Positions 57,256 to 64,000 of a stretch of DNA of 64,000 bases are shown here, one piece after another (position 1 is the stretch's first letter; each line of letters opens with the position of its first letter). This stretch comes from Plantibacter flavus (GTDB lineage Bacteria; Actinomycetota; Actinomycetes; Actinomycetales; Microbacteriaceae), in NCBI RefSeq assembly GCF_002024505.1, contig NZ_CP019402.1, positions 2,604,001 through 2,668,000 on the forward strand. Reading direction: 5' to 3'. A program made the position numbers and the translations under genes. Under the pieces are notes generated by a model. That model was given only the letters and a program-made list of their open reading frames with translations, ran no database searches and was not told the DNA's origin.

Positions 57256-57261
57256 AGGGTA
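57256..57261 (-). promoter_or_regulatory. Leaderless -10 element of the DUF2993 gene
   Basis: TACCCT on the minus strand, 6 bases before the ATG. Confidence 0.55.
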
Positions 57262-57286
57262 GCGAACCGTCGTCTCCGGGGCCGCG

Positions 57287-57868
57287 TCAGCAGACCTGGT
57301 CGAGCTCGACCTCCTGCATGTCGAGCACCCTGCCGCTGAATCGCTCCCAGTCGGCAGCCGAGGTGGGATACAAGGCCGCCAGCGTGAACCCTTCCAGCTC
57401 GGTGAGGTTCGAGTCCTCCAGGGAACTCTTCGTCAGGACGTCCGGCGAGATGAAGGCCGCACGAACCGGGTCACCGGGGATGACGAACGCCGGCGCGACC
57501 GTCTTCCCGCCCTCGCCCCGGACGACGACGGAGAGTGCCCCGTCGATCTGCAGCGTGCTCGTGCCCACCTCCTCGAGCTCGATCTCGAACGGCGCGCACT
57601 GCACCGGAGGCGAGACGATGTTCTGGAGGTAGTGCATGGTGCCGACGCTGCCGGCGTGCAGGCCGTCGGGGAACTGCAGGCGGATCGAGACGCCGGACCC
57701 TTCCGTTCCGAACGGTGCGAACGCGCGGAGGTCCACGGCCGACGCGGAGGTCGCGCTCGGCGCCGCGGTGCCGGGAAGGCCCGAGCCCTGGCCGACACAG
57801 CCCGAGAGCGACACGGCCGCCGCGATCACGACGACGACGAGGGACGGGCGGGACGTGAGGCTGCGCAT
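57287..57868 (-). CDS. Putative lipoprotein, function unknown
   Basis: 193 residues. The signal peptide ends with the lipobox LSGC (Cys near 24), then an Ala/Ser/Thr-rich linker and a domain with two further cysteines (PPVQCAP and the C-terminal DQVC) that could form a disulfide. I recognise no family. The ATG is 6 bases after TAGCGT (57875-57880). Confidence 0.78.
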   Translation of the reverse strand: MRSLTSRPSLVVVVIAAAVSLSGCVGQGSGLPGTAAPSATSASAVDLRAFAPFGTEGSGVSIRLQFPDGLHAGSVGTMHYLQNIVSPPVQCAPFEIELEEVGTSTLQIDGALSVVVRGEGGKTVAPAFVIPGDPVRAAFISPDVLTKSSLEDSNLTELEGFTLAALYPTSAADWERFSGRVLDMQEVELDQVC

Positions 57869-57874
57869 CCTGTC

Positions 57875-57880
57875 ACGCTA
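57875..57880 (-). promoter_or_regulatory. Leaderless -10 element of the lipoprotein gene
   Basis: TAGCGT on the minus strand, 6 bases before the ATG. Confidence 0.5.
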
Positions 57881-57922
57881 GCGAAGGGCTCGCCGCTCGG
57901 ACAGCGCACACCGGAGATCGGA

Positions 57923-57963
57923 GCGAGCGCAGGACCGTTCCCGGGGAACCGTCCTGCGCTCGC
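57923..57963 (-). terminator. Strong hairpin after argS
   Basis: GCGAGCGCAGGAC (57923-57935) pairs with GTCCTGCGCTCGC (57951-57963). After one C-C mismatch, GTTCC pairs with GGAAC. About 18 bp. It lies 24 bases after the argS stop and before the lipoprotein promoter. Confidence 0.85.
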
Positions 57964-57986
57964 GTGGATCTCCTGCTGCGGGGACG

Positions 57987-59657
57987 CTACATGCGCTCAG
58001 GGGCGGAGACGCCGAGGAGCGCCAGCCCGTTCCGGATGACGGTGCCGGTCGCGTCGTTCAGCCAGAGGCGCGTGCGGTGCAGGTCGGTGACCGGCTCCTC
58101 CCCCATCGGGACGACCCGGCAGCTGTCGTACCACTTGTGGTACAGACTCGCGGTCTCCTCCAGGTGCCGGGCGACGCGGTGCGGCTCGCGCAGCTGTGCG
58201 GCCTGCGCGACGATCCGCGGGAACTCCTGGAGGACGCCGAGGAGCGCCGACTCCGTCTCGTGGACGAGCAGCTCCGGTGCGAAGGCGCTGCGGTCGACCC
58301 CGGCCGAAGCGGCGTTGCGCGCCACCGAGTTCGTGCGGGCGTGGGCGTACTGGACGTAGAAGACGGGGTTGTCGTTCGTCCGGCTGCGGAGCTGCTCCGG
58401 GTCGAGGGCCAACGGCGAATCGGCCGGGTAGCGACCGAGCGAGTACCGCAGGGCGTCCGTCCCGATCCAGGCCTGCAGGTCGTCCAGCTCGATGATGTTG
58501 CCGGCCCGTTTGGAGAGTCGGGCGCCGTTCACGCTCACGAGCTGCCCGATGAGCACCTCGATGTCGCGGTCCGGGTCGTCTCCGGCCGCACCCGCGAGTG
58601 CCTTCAGCCGGTGGACGTAGCCGTGGTGGTCGGCACCGAGCAGGTAGATCTTGTGCTGGAAGCCGCGGTCGCCCTTGTTCAGGTAGTACGCGGCGTCGGC
58701 GGCGAAGTAGGTGTAGACGCCGTTGGAGCGACGGATGACGCGGTTCTTGTCGTCGCCGAAGTCCGTCGTGCGCACCCAGACGGCGCCCTCCTCGTCGAAC
58801 ACGTGCCCCTGCTCGCGCAACCGGTCCACGGCCTGGTCGATGAGGCTCGTGCCGTCCTCGCCCGTCGCGTGCAGCGTGCGCTCGCTGAACCAGACGTCGA
58901 AGTGGACGTTGAAGCGCTCGAGGGACGCGCGGATCTCGCCGAGCTGCAGGGCGTAGGCGCGTTCCCGCGCGACCTCGCGGGCGTCCGGACGCTCGAGGAG
59001 GTCGGGGATCTCGGTCAGCACGGTCTTCGCGAGGTCGCCGATGTACGCCCCGGGATAGCCGCCCTCCGGCGTCGGCTCCCCCTTGGCCGCGGCGAGGATC
59101 GAGTCCGCGAACGTGTCCATCTGGTTGCCGGCGTCGTTGATGTAGTACTCGCTGACGAGCGTCGCGCCGGACGCGCTCAGGACGCGGGCCAGGGAGTCGC
59201 CGAGCGCGGCCCAGCGCGTGTGGCCGATGTGGAGCGGGCCGGTCGGGTTGGCCGAGACGAACTCGATGTTGATGGTCTGACCGGCGAGGCTGTCGTTGCG
59301 ACCGAACGCGTCACCGGCGTCGACGATCACCTTCGCGAGCGCACCCGCGGCAGCGGCGTCGAGGCGCACGTTGATGAACCCGGGACCCGCGACCTCGACC
59401 GAGGCGACACCGTCGACCTGCACGAGTGCGTCGGCGAACTCCTGCGCGAGTTCGCGCGGGTTGGCGCCCACGCGCTTCGCGAGCTTCATCGCGATGTTGC
59501 AGGCCCAATCGCCGTGATCGCGGTTCTTCGGCCGCTCCAGCACCACGTCGTCGACCGACACCGCGACCTCGTCGGTGATACCCGCCGCCTCGCGTCGTCG
59601 TTCGACGATCGGAACGACGATGGCGTGCAGGGCGGAGGCGAGGTCTTCAGGAGTCAC
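57987..59657 (-). CDS. argS: Arginyl-tRNA synthetase
   Basis: 556 residues, class I synthetase. HIGH motif in [17 protein letters not shown] and KMSKS equivalent in [10 protein letters not shown]. The N-terminal Add1 domain and C-terminal DALR helical domain ([13 protein letters not shown]) are present. Starts at GTG 59657 (VTPEDLAS), with TAGAAT 8 bases upstream; the longer frame is antisense of the transglutaminase gene. Confidence 0.97.
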   Translation of the reverse strand: MTPEDLASALHAIVVPIVERRREAAGITDEVAVSVDDVVLERPKNRDHGDWACNIAMKLAKRVGANPRELAQEFADALVQVDGVASVEVAGPGFINVRLDAAAAGALAKVIVDAGDAFGRNDSLAGQTINIEFVSANPTGPLHIGHTRWAALGDSLARVLSASGATLVSEYYINDAGNQMDTFADSILAAAKGEPTPEGGYPGAYIGDLAKTVLTEIPDLLERPDAREVARERAYALQLGEIRASLERFNVHFDVWFSERTLHATGEDGTSLIDQAVDRLREQGHVFDEEGAVWVRTTDFGDDKNRVIRRSNGVYTYFAADAAYYLNKGDRGFQHKIYLLGADHHGYVHRLKALAGAAGDDPDRDIEVLIGQLVSVNGARLSKRAGNIIELDDLQAWIGTDALRYSLGRYPADSPLALDPEQLRSRTNDNPVFYVQYAHARTNSVARNAASAGVDRSAFAPELLVHETESALLGVLQEFPRIVAQAAQLREPHRVARHLEETASLYHKWYDSCRVVPMGEEPVTDLHRTRLWLNDATGTVIRNGLALLGVSAPERM

Positions 59658-59665
59658 GAGGAGCG

Positions 59666-59671
59666 ATTCTA
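59666..59671 (-). promoter_or_regulatory. Leaderless -10 element of argS
   Basis: TAGAAT on the minus strand, 8 bases before the GTG. The closest match to the -10 consensus in the window. Confidence 0.6.
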
Positions 59672-59716
59672 CCCGGGCGCGTCGCAGCAGCGACACGGTG
59701 GTCCTCGGGGCGACCG

Positions 59717-60550
59717 TCAGGCGAGCACGACCGCCTGCGCCGGGTCGTCGGCGGGCAGGACGTCGATCAGGGCGTCGATCCGCATGTCTTCGACGGTCAC
59801 GTTGCCGTGGTGGTTGCTCAACCAGGCCACGTCCGCGGCGTCGCGTCCGGTGGCGATGCGGACGAGGGACTGGCGCGGTGCCAGACCCGTCGCGTCGACC
59901 ACATGCCAGGCGCCGTCGACGAAGCCCTCGGCCACCGCGTGGAAGTCCATGGGCACGAGACCCGGGGCGTAGACCGCGGCGTACCGGGCCGGGATGTCGA
60001 GCGCCCGCAGCATCGCGATGGTCAGGTGTGCGAAGTCCCGGCACACGCCACGCCCCGCGGCCAGGGTCGACACCGCACTGTCCGACACGGTCGTGGAGCC
60101 GGAGACGTAGGAGAGGTGTCGTCCGACCCAAGCCGCCACCCATGGCAGCACCTGCAGACCGCCGGACACCGTGCCGTCCTCGTGCAGACGACGGTGCTCG
60201 AGCAGGTAACCGAGCTCGGAACGCGCGAGCGAGAACAGCGCGTCCGACTCGCAGTACCGGCTGGGACGGAGGTAGGTCACGGTCTCCAAGGCGTCCACAG
60301 GACGCGGCACGGCCTGCCCGACGACCACCGCCTCGTAGTCGACCTGCAACCGGCCGGGCTCGGCGATGACCCGGTGGAGTCGTGTGTCGTCCGGACCCGC
60401 GATCTCGGTGACGGCGCACGGGCCGTCCGAGGAGTGCACCTGCAGTCGCTCGCTCGCCAGCGGGGTGCCGCCGGCTGCAGCGATGGAGAAGATGAGGTCG
60501 GCTCGATCATGCACCCGCAGATCGAGCGACGCGGTCAGGGTGCGCTGCAT
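59717..60550 (-). CDS. Transglutaminase-like cysteine peptidase family protein
   Basis: 277 residues. An N-terminal beta-rich domain (about 1-130) as in bacterial transglutaminase-like proteins, then the core with the catalytic triad: Cys in [12 protein letters not shown], His in [12 protein letters not shown] and Asp in WHVVDAT. No signal peptide, so cytoplasmic. The family is often a protease or amidase rather than a cross-linker; the substrate is unknown. I start at the ATG 60550 ([13 protein letters not shown]); an ATG ten codons upstream is possible. Confidence 0.85.
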   Translation of the reverse strand: MQRTLTASLDLRVHDRADLIFSIAAAGGTPLASERLQVHSSDGPCAVTEIAGPDDTRLHRVIAEPGRLQVDYEAVVVGQAVPRPVDALETVTYLRPSRYCESDALFSLARSELGYLLEHRRLHEDGTVSGGLQVLPWVAAWVGRHLSYVSGSTTVSDSAVSTLAAGRGVCRDFAHLTIAMLRALDIPARYAAVYAPGLVPMDFHAVAEGFVDGAWHVVDATGLAPRQSLVRIATGRDAADVAWLSNHHGNVTVEDMRIDALIDVLPADDPAQAVVLA

Positions 60551-60640
60551 GTCCTCATTGTTCCACGCGATGGGCGACACCGAGCCCGCACGCCTCCGGT
60601 ACCGGCGTGGGTCCCGACTCTGGTAGCTTGGACGTGTTCC

Positions 60641-60715
60641 GCCTTCGTAGCTCAGCGGAAGAGCGCTTCCCTCCGGAGGAAGAAGTCGCTGGTTCGAATC
60701 CAGTCGAGGGCACCA
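60641..60715 (+). tRNA. tRNA-Arg (anticodon CCG)
   Basis: Acceptor GCCTTCG pairs with CGAGGGC (one T-G). D arm GCTC-AGCGGAA-GAGC, anticodon arm CTTCC-CTCCGGA-GGAAG with CCG at 60673-60675, T arm GCTGG-TTCGAAT-CCAGT, discriminator A and an encoded CCA at 60713-60715. It reads the codon CGG. TAGCTT at 60624-60629 is a likely -10. Confidence 0.96.
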
Positions 60716-60770
60716 TCACCATCTCGCGAGGTCCTGCTTCGCATCGCTCCGACTCCGGGACGCGGGGGCC

Positions 60771-61439
60771 ATGCACCGAGCCGATCCCCTGCCGCAGCCG
60801 ACGGTCCGCCTCCTACGCTGGGCCAGCGCCGTCGAGCTCGACCTCGCCGGCACGGCCGCCCTGCTGGACGCGCCCGCCCGAGACCGCCTCGACACCTCCT
60901 CCGCGACCTCGGCCCGGCGGTTCCTGTTCGGTCGTGCACTGCTCCTGCGCACCGTCGCGGAGACGATCGGTACCGACCCCGAGCGGATCGAGGTCACGGC
61001 GGTCTGCCCGGACTGCGGTCTCGCGCACGGACGACCACGGGTGCGCGCGGGAGGCCGGACCGTCCACGTGAGCGTCTCCCACACCGCCGACGCCTCAGCT
61101 GTGGCGGTGTCGACCGAGCACCCCGTCGGTGTCGACGTCGAACTGATCGACGTGGCCCGGTTCACCGGGGTCGAGGACGTCGCCCTCACCCCCGCGGAAC
61201 GTGAGCAGTGGCAGCGCCTGCCGGACCGACGACGCCTGCGGGCGCTCGCCGAGCGCTGGACGGCGAAGGAGGCCGTGACGAAAGCTCTCGGTACGGGCCT
61301 CACGACCGATCCCGCGACGATCGACCTCGGGCCGGATGCCGCACCGCGCGTCACCGAGACCGCCGGCCACCGCTTCGTCATCGACCACCCGGAGCGTGCG
61401 CCGGGATTCGTCGTCGCGACGGCCCTCATGCTCCCCTGA
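60771..61439 (+). CDS. 4'-phosphopantetheinyl transferase, Sfp type
   Basis: 222 residues. Loads the phosphopantetheine arm of CoA onto carrier-protein serines. Motifs: GRALLLRTVAET, the CoA-binding SVSHTADASAVAVS, Mg-binding GVDVELID and WTAKEAVTKALG. Sfp-type enzymes serve NRPS and PKS carriers, and an NRPS gene lies 1.3 kb away, so they are probable partners. It follows the tRNA gene by 55 bases without a clear promoter, so it may share its transcript. Confidence 0.92.
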   Translation: MHRADPLPQPTVRLLRWASAVELDLAGTAALLDAPARDRLDTSSATSARRFLFGRALLLRTVAETIGTDPERIEVTAVCPDCGLAHGRPRVRAGGRTVHVSVSHTADASAVAVSTEHPVGVDVELIDVARFTGVEDVALTPAEREQWQRLPDRRRLRALAERWTAKEAVTKALGTGLTTDPATIDLGPDAAPRVTETAGHRFVIDHPERAPGFVVATALMLP

Positions 61440-61445
61440 CCCGGT

Positions 61446-62780
61446 TCAGCCGACGGGGAAGGGCGGGAGCGCCTCCTGGAAGAGCCACGCGTCGAGGAGC
61501 GGCTCGACCGGTGCCGGTGCATGTCGATCGGCCGTCCGGATGAAGTCGGCCGTCGACACGCTCGAGTGCCGGAAGGACGCCACCCAGTCACGCAGGAGGT
61601 CGAAGAAGGCCTCGTCGCCGAGCAGCCGGCGTACGGCGTGCAGGGCGATCGCGCCTCGCTTGTAGACCCGGTCGTCGAACATGTCCGCGGGTCCCGGATC
61701 GCCGACGACGAGGTCCTGCGGTGCACGTCGAAGCGCCGCGTAGTGCGCCCGGGCACAGGCGTCGGCGGTCTCAGCGCCCGACTCCTCCGACCACAGCCAC
61801 TCGGCGTAGCAGGCGAAGCCCTCGTGCAACCAGATGTCCCGCCAGGTGGCGATCGTCAGGCTGTTCCCGAACCACTGGTGGGCGAGCTCGTGCGCGATCA
61901 ACCGCTCCGAACCGCTGACGCCGTCGACGTGGTTGCGGCCGAACACGCTCATCCCCTGCGCCTCGAGTGGGATCTCCAGCACGTCGTCCGTGACGACGAC
62001 GCCGTAGCTGCCGAAGGGGTAGGGCCCGAAGGCGCGCTCGAAGCACGCCAGCATGTCGACCTGCTCGGCGAAGTCGTGTCGGAACCGCGCGGTGAGGTCA
62101 CGCGGCAGGTGTGCGACGACCGGCACCGTGGTCGTCGCGACCCGAGCGCTGACGGCGAGCCGCTGGTACCGGCCGATCTGCACCGTCGCGAGGTAGGCGG
62201 CCATCGGTTCGGGCTGCTCGTAGACCCATCTGGTCCGGCTCGCGCGGGCGACCCGCGACACCAGCTCCCCGGGGGCGACGACCGTGTACGCCGACGACGC
62301 CGTGACACTGATCCGATAGGACGACTTGTCCGAGGGGTGGTCGTTGCAGGGGAACCAACTCGACGCACCGCACGGCTGGGACGCCACGATGACGCCGTCC
62401 TCGAGTTCCTCCCAGCCGATCTCGCCCCAGGGGCTGCGCACGGGACGGGGCGCACCCGAGTACCGGACGAGCACGGAGAACTCGGCGCCGGCCGCGATGG
62501 TGTCCCGGGGCGTCAGCGTGAGCTTGCCCGAGCCGTGCGTCCGCTTCGCCTCGGCCCCGTCGACCTGGACACGGGTGACGCGCAGCGCGGCGAGGTCGAG
62601 CGAGAACCGTGTGAGCTCCTCCGTCGCGACGGCGGTGAGCCGAGCCGTCCCCGACAGGGCGTTGCGGTCGACGTCGTAGTCGAGATCCAGCTCGTACCGG
62701 ACGACGCGGTAGCCACGATTCCCGCTGGAGGGCGTGTAGGGGTCGCCTGCGCTCCGCAGACGGGCGAGAGCCTCCCCCAT
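61446..62780 (-). CDS. M1 family metallo-aminopeptidase
   Basis: 444 residues, a short M1 peptidase without the C-terminal helical domain. Zinc site HELAHQWFGN with the third ligand in HEGFACYAEW. The exopeptidase motif GAMEN is replaced by LEAQGMSVFG. N-terminal domain RVVRYELDLDYDVDRNALSGTA. Its ATG overlaps the NRPS stop by one base, so it is co-transcribed and may process or resist the NRPS product (inference). Confidence 0.9.
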   Translation of the reverse strand: MGEALARLRSAGDPYTPSSGNRGYRVVRYELDLDYDVDRNALSGTARLTAVATEELTRFSLDLAALRVTRVQVDGAEAKRTHGSGKLTLTPRDTIAAGAEFSVLVRYSGAPRPVRSPWGEIGWEELEDGVIVASQPCGASSWFPCNDHPSDKSSYRISVTASSAYTVVAPGELVSRVARASRTRWVYEQPEPMAAYLATVQIGRYQRLAVSARVATTTVPVVAHLPRDLTARFRHDFAEQVDMLACFERAFGPYPFGSYGVVVTDDVLEIPLEAQGMSVFGRNHVDGVSGSERLIAHELAHQWFGNSLTIATWRDIWLHEGFACYAEWLWSEESGAETADACARAHYAALRRAPQDLVVGDPGPADMFDDRVYKRGAIALHAVRRLLGDEAFFDLLRDWVASFRHSSVSTADFIRTADRHAPAPVEPLLDAWLFQEALPPFPVG

Positions 62781-64000
62781 CAGGACGCGACCTGGGGCTC
62801 CCGGTACTCCGCCGTCGTCACCTCGCGCCACGGGCCGATCGGGTTGCCGCTCCACCGGGTGCCGGCCGGGACGCGTTCTCCGCGCATGACGAGCGAGGCC
62901 GGTCCGACCGTCGCATCGTCGTCGATCCGCGCCCCGGGGAGGATGACGCTGTGCGGCCCGAGCGTGGCGCCCGATGCGAGTTCGACCTGATCCATACTCA
63001 TGATTCGATCATGGAACAGGTGCGTTTGCACAACGCAGCCCCGGTTGACCGTCGCGCCGTCGCCGAGTCGGACGAGGTCGGCCTCCGGCAGCCAGTAGCT
63101 CTCGCACCAGACCCCACGACCGATGCGGGCGCCGAGCGAGCGCAACCACCAGGTGAGGGCGGGGGTGCCGGTGGCGGGTGCCGCGAACCAGGGCGCCGCG
63201 ACCATCTCGACGAAGGTGTCGGACACCTCGTTGCGCCAGATGAACGAGGACCAGAGCGGGTGCTCCCCCGTGCGGATCGGTCCGACGATCACCCATTTGG
63301 CGACGGTCGTGATCCCCGCCGCGACCGCGCCGGCGGCCAGGAGCACGGCACCGCTGACGGCGATCGCGACACCGAGACCCCAGGTGTCGGCGAACCAGGC
63401 GAGCGCGAGGAGCACCAGGAGCGCGATGCCGGTCGTCACCATGACGGGGACGATGCGGCAGAGCTCCCACAGCGCGCGGGCGATCCGGAGCCGGAGCGGC
63501 GGGTCGTAGGTCCGGTCGAGATCGGCGTCGGACACCTGCCGCCGGAGTCGCATCGGCGGGCTCCCGAGCCAGGACGAGCCGGACTTGGCCTTCCGCGGTG
63601 CGGCCGACAGCACGGCGACGAGCCCGTTCTTGGGAACGTGCATGCCGGGGCCCGCCATGCCGGAGTTGCCGAGGAAGGCGCGCTTGCCGACGGACGCGCC
63701 GGCGATCCGCATCCACCCGCCGCCGAGCTCGTAGGAGGCCACCATCGTGTCGTCCGCGAGGAACGCGCCGTCGCCGACGGTCGTCATCCGCGGGAGGAGG
63801 AGCACCGTCGAGGCCTCCACGTTGCGCCCGACCTTCGCCCCGAGCAGGCGGAGCCAGACGGGCGTGAAGAGGCTGGCGTAGAGCGGGAAGAGGAGGGTGC
63901 GCGCGGCGTCCAGGAGCCGCTCCGTGGCCCACACCTGCCAACCGACCCGACTGCGCACCGGGAAGTAGCCCTCGCTGAGACCGAGGCCGAGCAGCCGGAC
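62780..64000 (-). CDS. Pls/PosA-type non-ribosomal peptide synthetase, C-terminal part
   Basis: The frame is open to the window edge (407 residues seen; N terminus missing). It holds tandem left-handed beta-helix segments separated by membrane helices (about VMVTTGIALLVLLALAWFA and AIAVSGAVLLAAGAVAAGIT), and ends in a hexapeptide-repeat domain (GATLGPHSVILPGARIDDDA). This is the layout of the C-terminal half of poly-lysine-synthase-like enzymes, where tandem pseudo-acetyltransferase domains follow adenylation and carrier domains and a membrane part. The product would be a homopolymer of a basic amino acid or related peptide. The adenylation domain lies outside the window and was not seen. Confidence 0.82.
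   Translation of the reverse strand, partial: VRLLGLGLSEGYFPVRSRVGWQVWATERLLDAARTLLFPLYASLFTPVWLRLLGAKVGRNVEASTVLLLPRMTTVGDGAFLADDTMVASYELGGGWMRIAGASVGKRAFLGNSGMAGPGMHVPKNGLVAVLSAAPRKAKSGSSWLGSPPMRLRRQVSDADLDRTYDPPLRLRIARALWELCRIVPVMVTTGIALLVLLALAWFADTWGLGVAIAVSGAVLLAAGAVAAGITTVAKWVIVGPIRTGEHPLWSSFIWRNEVSDTFVEMVAAPWFAAPATGTPALTWWLRSLGARIGRGVWCESYWLPEADLVRLGDGATVNRGCVVQTHLFHDRIMSMDQVELASGATLGPHSVILPGARIDDDATVGPASLVMRGERVPAGTRWSGNPIGPWREVTTAEYREPQVAS

Overview
The window is chromosomal DNA from a high-GC Gram-positive bacterium of the Actinobacteria, most likely family Microbacteriaceae (inference). Four things point there. Third codon positions are strongly G/C. Many genes start with GTG and overlap the previous gene by ATGA or GTGA. 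Rho carries a long low-complexity N-terminal insert. The order argS-lysA-hom-thrB-rho-prfA...prmC...tsaC-GT4-atpI-atpBEFHAGDC is the actinobacterial housekeeping backbone. I see no insertion sequence, prophage, CRISPR array or rRNA operon. One tRNA gene (Arg, anticodon CCG) is present.

Layout. 1-8 kb: end of a glycosyltransferase-like gene, then on the minus strand FKBP lipoprotein, dxr, rseP/rip1, a NarL-type two-component system, a SHOCT membrane protein and ispG. dxr-rip1-ispG are usually adjacent, so the two-component block is an insertion. 8-16 kb: acyltransferase, OsmC, gabT, asparaginase, a large EccC/FtsK-like ATPase and a PP2C phosphatase. 16-26.5 kb: Lrp regulator, then a signalling and exopolysaccharide locus (frameshifted histidine kinase, degenerate GGDEF membrane protein, lipoprotein, processive GT2 synthase, Hpt-like protein without its histidine, OmpR regulator, GH6 endoglucanase), then a BCCT transporter. 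26.5-29.5 kb: aldo/keto reductase, the ogt-tag alkylation-repair pair, yaaA. 29.5-39 kb: the complete ATP synthase operon with atpI, a polyprenyl-phosphate sugar-1-phosphate transferase and tsaC. 39-44.5 kb: cell-surface glycan genes (second polyprenyl GT4, CapD-like enzyme, epimerase, GT2) and a HAD phosphatase. 44.5-57 kb: prmC, a plus-strand cysK-cysE-ABC-F block, prfA, rho, thrB, hom, lysA. 57-64 kb: two secreted or anchored proteins, argS, a transglutaminase-like protein, tRNA-Arg, a 4'-phosphopantetheinyl transferase, an M1 aminopeptidase and the C-terminal part of a Pls/PosA-type NRPS that runs off the window.

Regulation visible in the sequence. At least fifteen genes have a TAnnnT-like -10 hexamer ending 6 to 8 bases before the start codon, the signature of leaderless transcripts. 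An 18-bp inverted repeat, GTACTCC-N4-GGAGTAC, lies upstream of the first two-component system and, with one mismatch, upstream of its downstream SHOCT gene. Its spacing to the proposed -10 is nearly the same in both places, so it is a strong candidate operator. Several long hairpins between convergent genes look like bidirectional terminators.

The parts most likely to hold undescribed biology are the GT2/GH6 locus with its three defective signalling proteins, the operator-linked two-component/SHOCT module, and the EccC-like ATPase with its PP2C partner.
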